From NCBI RefSeq assembly GCF_000153165.2, contig NC_014472.1, positions 2,972,001 through 3,036,000 of the forward strand: a stretch of 64,000 bases of DNA, written 5' to 3'. The translations under genes and the position numbers were made by a program. The notes beneath the pieces are model-generated. The model ran no database searches and was not told the origin of the DNA. It saw nothing but the letters and a program-made list of their open reading frames with translations. Source of the DNA: Maribacter sp. HTCC2170 (GTDB lineage Bacteria; Bacteroidota; Bacteroidia; Flavobacteriales; Flavobacteriaceae). Shown here one piece after another: positions 19,057 to 25,445 of the stretch. The stretch's first letter is position 1. Each line of letters begins with the position of its first letter.

Positions 19057-19482
19057 ATGAATTATAGAATTCTAACCAAAGAGGATATCAATGTATCTTT
19101 TGAAAAAGAAATCAAAAGTCTTTTCGAACAATTAAATTCAGATATCAAACAACAAAACATTAAAGATGTTCTTTCACAAGGCAACGATTTTATCTGCGCT
19201 TGCTGCTGGGAAAATGAAAAGTTGATTGGTATGGCTTCATTAGCAACTTACAAGGTCATTTCCGGTCATAAGGGCTTGGTAGAAGACGTGGTTGTCTCGA
19301 ACACAATGCGCGGAAAAGGAATTGGCAGAAAACTTATGGAAATACTAATTGATGAAAGTGAAAAAATAAGGTTATCGGAGATTCTTCTTTTTAGTGGTCA
19401 TCATAGAAAACCAGCAATTTCACTGTATAAAAGTCTTGGTTTTAACCAAAAAGAAAGTGGCATGTATATTTTAAAGCTTTAA
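19057..19482 (+). CDS. GNAT-family N-acetyltransferase
   Basis: 141 residues. The acetyl-CoA pyrophosphate loop is seen in RGKGIGRKLME (about 86-96), preceded by the beta-strand LVEDVVVSNTM and followed by PAISLYKSLGF typical of the GNAT C-terminus. A longer frame begins at TTG 18982, but ATG 19057 gives the normal GNAT N-terminus (MNYRILTKEDI). Substrate unknown. It ends four bases inside the repressor gene on the opposite strand (19479-19482), so the two are tail to tail. Confidence 0.87.
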   Translation: MNYRILTKEDINVSFEKEIKSLFEQLNSDIKQQNIKDVLSQGNDFICACCWENEKLIGMASLATYKVISGHKGLVEDVVVSNTMRGKGIGRKLMEILIDESEKIRLSEILLFSGHHRKPAISLYKSLGFNQKESGMYILKL

Positions 19483-20243
19483 TCCCCTTTGACCTGATTA
19501 AACTGGCTTTTTAATTCTTCCATTGATTCTTGCAATTGCCGTAACAAGCCTTTTTCTGTAGTTGCATCTACACCAAATGTAATCTTACTGTTCACCTGCC
19601 AAATTTCTTGTATCTGCTGTGGTTTAATTTCATAAGGTGGATAGGTTTCATTTAGTGATATTAAAGTGATATTGGCGGAGTTAGGTGTTTTTTCAATCTT
19701 CTTAACCAATACCGCGTCCTGCAAAACAACAACATACATTTTATTGGCACTTACATGTTCTATATCCTCAACAGCCTTTGCCAATACCCACTCCCCTGGC
19801 CTTAAATTGGGCAGCATACTATCTCCTTCTACTTGAAAGCCCCTATAGGTAGTATTTCTGAATTCAGGTAAGGGTATATCAAAAGCAGGTAATTGCTTAT
19901 ACCAGCTCGTATCCTGAATATTTTGCGGATAACCAGCAGCTGCTTTGGCATTCACCAAAACCATATTCTCATTATCTGTAGAATCGACGGTCACCACTTT
20001 TGGAATAACACTGGTTTTTGAAGTCTCTAAATATTGTGAATCACTTTCACCGAACAACCAGAGTGGATTTATTTTAAACTGCTTTAAAAGCTCAGCGACC
20101 ACCTTTCCAGATAATTTGGTGCGCCCCCTTTCAATATCTGCAGTAGTACTGGAGATACCCAAAATCTTGGCGAATTCAGCCTGGGTAAACCCCAAATCTC
20201 TTCGAACCTCGGTAAATCTTTTTAATGTTAGTTCATTTTCCAT
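19479..20243 (-). CDS. LexA-like repressor: XRE HTH plus S24 peptidase domain
   Basis: 254 residues. An N-terminal Cro/CI-type helix-turn-helix (about 5-60, GFTQAEFAKILGIS) is joined to a C-terminal S24/LexA domain with the serine motif VEGDSMLP near residue 144 and the lysine region VLVKKIEK near 183. The candidate autocleavage site is in the AKAAAGYP stretch near residue 101, where LexA and CI have an Ala/Cys-Gly bond. Family knowledge says RecA-stimulated self-cleavage relieves repression. ATG 20243 fits the -7 box at 20247-20254; the longer frame to 20315 runs through operators. Four operator-like sites separate it from a divergent small gene. Confidence 0.9.
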   Translation of the reverse strand: MENELTLKRFTEVRRDLGFTQAEFAKILGISSTTADIERGRTKLSGKVVAELLKQFKINPLWLFGESDSQYLETSKTSVIPKVVTVDSTDNENMVLVNAKAAAGYPQNIQDTSWYKQLPAFDIPLPEFRNTTYRGFQVEGDSMLPNLRPGEWVLAKAVEDIEHVSANKMYVVVLQDAVLVKKIEKTPNSANITLISLNETYPPYEIKPQQIQEIWQVNSKITFGVDATTEKGLLRQLQESMEELKSQFNQVKGD

Positions 20244-20246
20244 ATT

Positions 20247-20276
20247 CAAATATACGTAATTTGGATTATTTCCAAA
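20247..20276 (-). promoter_or_regulatory. promoter of the LexA-like repressor gene
   Basis: On minus, TTTG (complement of 20273-20276), an 18-bp spacer and TATATTTG (complement of 20247-20254) form a good Bacteroidota promoter. The -33 box and most of the spacer lie inside operator-like site 1, implying autorepression. The -7 box ends only about 4 bp before the start codon, so the mRNA may be leaderless or nearly so. Confidence 0.6.
20260..20276. promoter_or_regulatory. operator-like site 1
   Basis: TTTGGATTATTTCCAAA: perfect 6-bp inverted half-sites (TTTGGA/TCCAAA) around a 5-bp centre. First of four related 17-bp sites between the repressor and the divergent small gene; it covers the repressor's -33 region. 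Confidence 0.65.
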
Positions 20277-20281
20277 ATAAA

Positions 20282-20298
20282 TTAGGAATATTTCCATA
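20282..20298. promoter_or_regulatory. operator-like site 2
   Basis: TTAGGAATATTTCCATA: same GGA-n5-TCC core as site 1, centre 22 bp away. It would overlap the -33 position of the plus-strand promoter (TTTC at 20291-20294). Confidence 0.65.
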
Positions 20299-20299
20299 A

Positions 20300-20316
20300 T
20301 TAGGAATATATCCATA
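20300..20316. promoter_or_regulatory. operator-like site 3
   Basis: TTAGGAATATATCCATA: nearly identical to site 2, centre 18 bp further on. It reaches the first bases of the plus-strand -7 box. Confidence 0.65.
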
Positions 20317-20322
20317 TATTTG
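20315..20322 (+). promoter_or_regulatory. -7 box for the 61-aa gene and DUF4130 gene
   Basis: TATATTTG matches TAnnTTTG exactly and lies about 18 bp before ATG 20341. The -33 position, 20 bp upstream, reads TTTC, one mismatch from TTTG. The box is squeezed between operator-like sites 3 and 4, so repressor binding should block it. Confidence 0.55.
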
Positions 20323-20335
20323 GATTATATACTAA
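20319..20335. promoter_or_regulatory. operator-like site 4 (one half degenerate)
   Basis: TTTGGATTATATACTAA: left half equals site 1, right half (TACTAA) departs from TCCAAA. Centre is 19 bp from site 3, keeping the roughly helical-turn spacing. Probably a weak site if used. Confidence 0.4.
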
Positions 20336-20340
20336 ATAGG

Positions 20341-20526
20341 ATGACAAATAAAACAATACAGGATAGACTCAGTTTTTTTGCTTTGGCTGGAACCAGAGAT
20401 CGTATTCATGAAAATAGAATGTTTACCAATAGAAGGAGAAAGCAAAAATCATCCGCCCTATTGGATGCTCAAAGGGTTGAGAAAGATCTTAACGTTAGAC
20501 CAAGTGTACAATTAAGTTTATTCTAA
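20341..20526 (+). CDS. 61-aa basic protein ending in a beta-clamp-binding motif
   Basis: A very small, strongly basic protein with RDRIHENR and NRRRKQK patches. Its last five residues, QLSLF (57-61), match the canonical sliding-clamp-binding pentapeptide QL(S/D)LF found in bacterial polymerases and other clamp clients. ATG 20341 is chosen because the alternative TTG at 20320 lies inside the -7 box. It is the first gene behind the LexA-like operators and is followed 6 bp later by the DUF4130 gene. I do not recognise the family. A role at the replication clamp under DNA damage is inference from motif plus context; a chance C-terminus or a truncated relic remain possible. Confidence 0.7.
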   Translation: MTNKTIQDRLSFFALAGTRDRIHENRMFTNRRRKQKSSALLDAQRVEKDLNVRPSVQLSLF

Positions 20527-20532
20527 GTTATT

Positions 20533-21192
20533 ATGGAAAATTCAAAGGTTTTGATTTACGATGGAAGTTTTAATGGGTATTTAACTTCACTTTATGTTGC
20601 CTTAAAAGAAAATATGGTAGTTAGCGATTTTCAGAAATTAAATACTACCCAAAATGGACTGTTTGTTGAATCAAAAATGGTTGTTACCCAGATTTCAAAG
20701 GCAAAAGAGGTTTGGACCCAAATAGAAAAGAAAGGTAATACCATTATTAGGAATGTTTATTTTGCATTTTTAAGTGAAGCAGATGGCATAGAGTATATGC
20801 TATACAACTATGTTCAAGGGTTGTTTAGAACAATGTCTTCGGAAGGAGTTGAGCAATCAGTGAATTTGGAACATAAAATTGTTCAGCTCGCAAAAATGGT
20901 CAGTAAGGAAAAGCATCTGATGGAGGCGGAAATTGAATTTGAAAACAATAATGACCGTATTCATATAGTTGAAATTGAGCCGGGTTACAATGTTCTGCCA
21001 CTAATTTCAAGATTTTTTAGATTCAAACATTCAAAACACCAATGGATCATCTTTGATCGCAAGCGTAATTACGGATTGTATTATAATTTAAGTTCTGTGG
21101 AAATTATCAATTCGGAGACAAAAAGCTGGTATATGAAATCAAGTGCATTGTCAAACACTTTTTCACAAAATGAGTATAGATTCGCGGTGTAA
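20533..21192 (+). CDS. DUF4130 (TIGR03915-type) putative DNA repair protein
   Basis: 219 residues. The opening KVLIYDGSFNGYLTSLY and the C-terminal block DVLPL-like (NVLPLISRFFRFKHSKHQW, then IIFDRKRNYGLYYN) are characteristic of DUF4130. Members are usually encoded next to a radical-SAM/helix-hairpin-helix protein (TIGR03916 type) and are predicted to act in DNA modification or repair. No such partner is present here; the neighbours are the 61-aa clamp-motif protein and the LexA-like repressor. It starts 6 bp after the small gene, so both share the repressed promoter. Biochemical activity is unknown for the family. Confidence 0.78.
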   Translation: MENSKVLIYDGSFNGYLTSLYVALKENMVVSDFQKLNTTQNGLFVESKMVVTQISKAKEVWTQIEKKGNTIIRNVYFAFLSEADGIEYMLYNYVQGLFRTMSSEGVEQSVNLEHKIVQLAKMVSKEKHLMEAEIEFENNNDRIHIVEIEPGYNVLPLISRFFRFKHSKHQWIIFDRKRNYGLYYNLSSVEIINSETKSWYMKSSALSNTFSQNEYRFAV

Positions 21193-21196
21193 GGAT

Positions 21197-21724
21197 TTAT
21201 TTTGATTTATCACCTATAAAGTGGTCGCTCTTGTTTTGAAAGAGTACATTAAAGGTGGTAAGACTACCATAGATTCGGGTAATATACTGTTGCAAATCAA
21301 TTTTTTCCTGATCGTTCAGGTTTTTGCTAGCGTTTATTTTTTGTTCCATAACACGAATTCGATCACGAACCATGACTATTTTATGGAAAAAAGTATCTAT
21401 GGGTATTTCCTTATCAGAAAGATTGGCTTCTCCAGGAGACATGGTCAATGTACCGCCTTTCCATTTACTGGCAATGGCAGTTGCATTATTGGTATCGCTC
21501 CACCTCTTTAATATAGAAATCAGAGACATCTCTACATCAGAAAAACTTACGGTGTCAACTTCATCCTCCACCGCTTCTATGACTTCAAATTCTGTATCAA
21601 TAGCTATAGTTTCTAATCCTCCATCTATGAAAGTTACCCAATATTGCTTTGAGGTTAAATTGGTCACAACTCCTTTTCCCAATTCAGGATGTGCTATGCG
21701 TGAACCTATACCAAGTAATTTCAT
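21197..21724 (-). CDS. unknown protein with UvrD-Tudor-like N-terminal domain
   Basis: 175 residues. Residues about 5-50 (GSRIAHPELGKGVVTNL, then YWVTFIDGGLETI) resemble the small SH3/Tudor-like domain at the C-terminus of UvrD/PcrA, which the helicase in this same window also has (VNHTRFGRGVVIKI). The remaining part is helical with a coiled-coil-like stretch (about 105-150) and no known motif. It is divergent from uvrA and converges on the DUF4130 gene with a 4-bp gap. A nucleic-acid or RNA-polymerase-binding accessory role is inference. It appears to be a conserved flavobacterial protein rather than an accidental frame. Confidence 0.75.
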   Translation of the reverse strand: MKLLGIGSRIAHPELGKGVVTNLTSKQYWVTFIDGGLETIAIDTEFEVIEAVEDEVDTVSFSDVEMSLISILKRWSDTNNATAIASKWKGGTLTMSPGEANLSDKEIPIDTFFHKIVMVRDRIRVMEQKINASKNLNDQEKIDLQQYITRIYGSLTTFNVLFQNKSDHFIGDKSK

Positions 21725-21746
21725 ATGACTGCTTTTAATTTGTTTT

Positions 21747-21777
21747 CAAAATTAGCTTTCAACAATGATAAATCAAA
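21747..21777 (-). promoter_or_regulatory. promoter of the Tudor-like protein gene
   Basis: Minus strand TTTG (complement of 21774-21777), 19-bp spacer and TAATTTTG (complement of 21747-21754): both consensus boxes with ideal spacing, giving a leader of about 20 nt to ATG 21724. Confidence 0.65.
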
Positions 21778-21811
21778 ACTCAGGCAGCTTCCTTTTTACA
21801 TGCCAAAAACG

Positions 21812-21819
21812 TAACTTTG
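21812..21819 (+). promoter_or_regulatory. -7 box for uvrA
   Basis: TAACTTTG matches TAnnTTTG and sits about 19 bp before ATG 21838. The alternative TTG start at 21817 lies inside this box, which supports the ATG. No clear -33 box is seen and no LexA-like site of the 20.3-kb type is present. Confidence 0.5.
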
Positions 21820-21837
21820 CAACTTTGCTTTGAAAAA

Positions 21838-24675
21838 ATGATCAATTACGAAGAAAATATTGAGGTTAAAGGCGCACGCGTTCATAATCTCAAAAATATT
21901 GATGTTACCATTCCTAGGGAAAAATTGGTGGTTATCACCGGTTTATCTGGAAGCGGTAAGTCATCACTCGCATTTGATACTATTTACGCCGAAGGCCAAC
22001 GCAGATATATAGAGACTTTTTCGGCATATGCTCGACAATTTTTGGGCGGACTTGAACGTCCTGATGTTGATAAAATTGATGGGCTTTCCCCAGTTATTGC
22101 AATAGAGCAGAAGACCACTTCAAAATCACCACGATCCACTGTAGGAACGATTACTGAGATTTATGATTTTTTAAGGTTATTGTTTGCGCGTGCTGGTGAT
22201 GCCTACAGCTACAATACGGGTGAAAAAATGGTCAGTTATAGTGATGAGCAAATAAAGCTACTCATCAAGACTGACTATATTGACAAGAAGATAAGTATCC
22301 TCTCACCTATTATTAAATCCAGAAAGGGCCATTATCGTGAACTTTTTGAGCAAATTGCCAAACAAGGGTTTGTGAAAGTCCGTGTTGATGGTGAGGTCAA
22401 GGATATCGTAAAAGGGATGAAAGTCGATAGATATAAGACCCACGATATTGAAATTGTTATTGATCGTTTAAAAGTCACGCATTCCGCAGATCATGATAAA
22501 AGACTAACTGAAACCATAAATACCGCTATGTATAGTGGTAATAATGTACTCATGGTTTTGGAAGAGGGTAATAACGAACCTCGATATTTTAGTCGAGATC
22601 TTATGTGCCCTACGACAGGAATCTCTTATCCTACTCCTGAACCAAACACGTTTTCTTTTAATTCACCCAAGGGCATGTGTAAAAGCTGTAATGGCTTGGG
22701 TCATGTATACGAGGTTAATGAGTTGAAGATTTTTCCTAACAAAAAACTTTCAATTCAGGCGGGAGGTATTGCACCGTTAGGGGAGTATAAAAAGTCCTGG
22801 GCTTTCAAACAGATTGAAAACATAGCACAACGGTATGAATTTCAACTTACCGATCCTATAAACAAAATTCCTGTAGAAGCGATTGAAGTATTGCTTAAGG
22901 GAGGAAAAGATAGTTTTGAAATAGAATCAAAAACCCTTGGGGTCAAACGTAATTATAAGATTGATTATGAAGGAATATCCAACTTCATTAAAAGCCAGTT
23001 TGAGGAAGCAGCCTCTACCTCTATTAAAAGATGGGCCAAGGAATATATGGATAGAATAACTTGCCCAACATGCAATGGTTCGCGATTGCGACAGGAATCA
23101 CTTAACTTCAAAATAGATGAAAAGAATATTGCCGATTTATCCCATATGGATATCGCCGAAGTGGCTGATTTCTTTGAGGGATTAGAGAACAAGTTAGATG
23201 GCAATCAACTAAAGATAGCAGAGGAAATAATTAAGGAAATCAAGACCAGGATTCGATTCTTGTTGGATGTTGGATTAGACTACCTCTCATTAAACCGTAG
23301 TTCAAAATCACTTTCTGGTGGCGAGGCCCAGCGTATACGTTTAGCTACACAGATTGGAACACAACTGGTTGGGGTATTGTACATATTGGATGAGCCAAGC
23401 ATTGGGCTTCACCAACGAGACAACAATCGCCTTATTGGTTCTTTGGAAGCTTTGCGTGACATTGGCAACTCTATCATTGTGGTTGAGCATGATCGTGATA
23501 TGATTGAACGGGCGGATCATGTAATAGATATTGGACCCAAAGCAGGTCACCATGGTGGTGAAATTATTTCCGAAGGCACTCCAGATGAGTTAAAATCCCA
23601 TCATACCTTGACCGCAGATTATATAACTGGGGTTAAAGAAATAGCCGTTCCCAAAAAGCGAAGGAAAGGTAACGGAAAAAAAATTACACTAACCGGGTGC
23701 ACAGGAAACAATTTGAAAAATGTTTCAATAGATATACCGTTGGGTAAAATGATAGGAGTAACTGGTGTGTCGGGGAGTGGAAAATCCACATTAATCAATG
23801 AAACCCTCTACCCTATTATGAATGCACATTACTTTAATGGTGTTCGTAAACCCATGCCTTATAAATCTATAAAAGGACTTGAACATATTGACAAGGTTAT
23901 TGATATTAACCAATCTCCAATAGGTAGAACACCAAGATCCAATCCCGCAACTTATACTGGTGTTTTTAGTGAAATACGTTCATTGTTCACAAAGACCCCA
24001 GAGGCGGCTATTCGAGGATACAAACCTGGCCGTTTTAGTTTTAATGTGAAAGGAGGAAGATGTGAAACCTGTCAGGGTGGTGGGCTCCGAGTAATTGAAA
24101 TGAATTTTCTTCCAGACGTTTATGTGGAATGTGAAACATGTAACGGTAAACGTTTTAATAGAGAGACACTGGAAATTAGATATAAAGGAAAGTCAATTTC
24201 AGATGTTTTGGAAATGACCATTGATGATGCGGTTTCGTTTTTTGAATTGATACCTAAAATCCACAGAAAATTAAAAACCATACAAGATGTTGGCTTGGGT
24301 TATATTTCTCTAGGCCAGCAATCTACCACCCTTTCGGGCGGTGAAGCCCAACGTATAAAATTGGCCACCGAGCTTTCTAAACGGGATACCGGAAATACTT
24401 TTTATATCTTGGACGAACCTACCACTGGGTTGCACTTCGAGGACATAAGGGTACTCATGGAGGTTTTGAATAAATTAGTCGTTAAAGGAAACACGGTCTT
24501 GGTTATTGAGCATAATTTGGATGTGATTAAATTGGTAGACTATATAATAGATATCGGCTACGAAGGTGGTCGTGGCGGTGGCATGGTTGTGGCAAAGGGA
24601 TCACCTGAACAAGTATGTAAAGACAAAAAGAGCTATACAGCACAATTTTTAAGAAAAGAACTGGGTTTAATCTAA
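21838..24675 (+). CDS. uvrA: excinuclease ABC subunit A
   Basis: 945 residues, the damage-recognition ATPase of nucleotide excision repair. Two ABC modules are visible: Walker A GLSGSGKS at 35-42 and GVSGSGKS near 643, with signatures [12 protein letters not shown] and [12 protein letters not shown] and Walker [10 protein letters not shown] and ILDEPTTGL. Zinc sites: the insertion-domain CPTC pair near 414, and the essential C-terminal module CETC plus CETC (near 743 and 767). The first module is incomplete: C257-PT-T260 replaces CxxC, while C281 and C284 remain. The gene is monocistronic or followed at 75 bp by a LOG-family gene. Confidence 0.97.
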   Translation: MINYEENIEVKGARVHNLKNIDVTIPREKLVVITGLSGSGKSSLAFDTIYAEGQRRYIETFSAYARQFLGGLERPDVDKIDGLSPVIAIEQKTTSKSPRSTVGTITEIYDFLRLLFARAGDAYSYNTGEKMVSYSDEQIKLLIKTDYIDKKISILSPIIKSRKGHYRELFEQIAKQGFVKVRVDGEVKDIVKGMKVDRYKTHDIEIVIDRLKVTHSADHDKRLTETINTAMYSGNNVLMVLEEGNNEPRYFSRDLMCPTTGISYPTPEPNTFSFNSPKGMCKSCNGLGHVYEVNELKIFPNKKLSIQAGGIAPLGEYKKSWAFKQIENIAQRYEFQLTDPINKIPVEAIEVLLKGGKDSFEIESKTLGVKRNYKIDYEGISNFIKSQFEEAASTSIKRWAKEYMDRITCPTCNGSRLRQESLNFKIDEKNIADLSHMDIAEVADFFEGLENKLDGNQLKIAEEIIKEIKTRIRFLLDVGLDYLSLNRSSKSLSGGEAQRIRLATQIGTQLVGVLYILDEPSIGLHQRDNNRLIGSLEALRDIGNSIIVVEHDRDMIERADHVIDIGPKAGHHGGEIISEGTPDELKSHHTLTADYITGVKEIAVPKKRRKGNGKKITLTGCTGNNLKNVSIDIPLGKMIGVTGVSGSGKSTLINETLYPIMNAHYFNGVRKPMPYKSIKGLEHIDKVIDINQSPIGRTPRSNPATYTGVFSEIRSLFTKTPEAAIRGYKPGRFSFNVKGGRCETCQGGGLRVIEMNFLPDVYVECETCNGKRFNRETLEIRYKGKSISDVLEMTIDDAVSFFELIPKIHRKLKTIQDVGLGYISLGQQSTTLSGGEAQRIKLATELSKRDTGNTFYILDEPTTGLHFEDIRVLMEVLNKLVVKGNTVLVIEHNLDVIKLVDYIIDIGYEGGRGGGMVVAKGSPEQVCKDKKSYTAQFLRKELGLI

Positions 24676-24749
24676 GGATTAGATTAGTAACTAGAAATAA
24701 CAATAATTCATTGGGAAGTATGATCAGTCCCAATCTAAGAAAATAAAAC

Positions 24750-25436
24750 ATGAGAAAAGAACAGCATCATAAGGGATGGAACGAGATAAAAACCAATGAT
24801 TCTTGGGCACTTTTCAAGATTATGGGCGAATTCGTTAACGGCTTCGAAAAGATGAGTGCTATTGGGCCATGCGTTTCCATATTTGGTTCGGCTAGAACAA
24901 AAGAGAATATGGAATATTACGAAATGGCTGTATCTATTGCCAAGAGCATCTCTGAAGCAGGTTATGGTATCATCACTGGTGGAGGCCCTGGTATTATGGA
25001 AGCTGGTAATCGTGGAGCCCATTTGGCAGGTGGTACTTCAGTTGGTTTGAATATTGACCTCCCTTTTGAGCAACATGACAATCCTTATATTGACGGTGAC
25101 AAAAGTCTTGATTTTGATTATTTTTTCGTTCGTAAAGTAATGTTCGTAAAATATTCCCAAGGGTTTGTAGTAATGCCCGGTGGGTTTGGAACTTTGGATG
25201 AGCTTTTTGAGGCAATCACCTTAATACAGACAAACAAAATTGAAAAATTCCCTATTATCCTTGTTGGGTCAAGGTTCTGGGCTGGGCTAATTGATTGGGT
25301 TAAGGACATTATGCTTAAAGAAGGTAATATAAGCCCAGAAGATCTAGATTTAATCAAAATGGCAGATACGGAAGGTGAAGTTGTTGACATATTGGATTCA
25401 TTCTATAAAGGCCGATCTTTAAGTCCAAATTTCTAA
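24750..25436 (+). CDS. LOG-family (TIGR00730) Rossmann-fold protein
   Basis: 228 residues. Contains GGGPGIMEAGNRGA (about 77-90) and the signature PGGFGTLDE (about 145-153), whose glutamate and arginine act in nucleoside-monophosphate phosphoribohydrolases (LONELY GUY) that release bases such as cytokinins. The SIFGSART beginning is also typical. Bacterial members cleave AMP or related nucleotides, and many are annotated as lysine decarboxylase by error. The gene is followed 9 bp later by the pseudo-M1/barrel gene, so the two may be cotranscribed, though no functional link is evident. Confidence 0.9.
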   Translation: MRKEQHHKGWNEIKTNDSWALFKIMGEFVNGFEKMSAIGPCVSIFGSARTKENMEYYEMAVSIAKSISEAGYGIITGGGPGIMEAGNRGAHLAGGTSVGLNIDLPFEQHDNPYIDGDKSLDFDYFFVRKVMFVKYSQGFVVMPGGFGTLDELFEAITLIQTNKIEKFPIILVGSRFWAGLIDWVKDIMLKEGNISPEDLDLIKMADTEGEVVDILDSFYKGRSLSPNF

Positions 25437-25445
25437 AATCATTCT

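Noticed and set aside
24750-25436. Lysine decarboxylase
   Set aside because: The PGGxGTxxE motif marks the LOG phosphoribohydrolase family; the decarboxylase label is a known misannotation.
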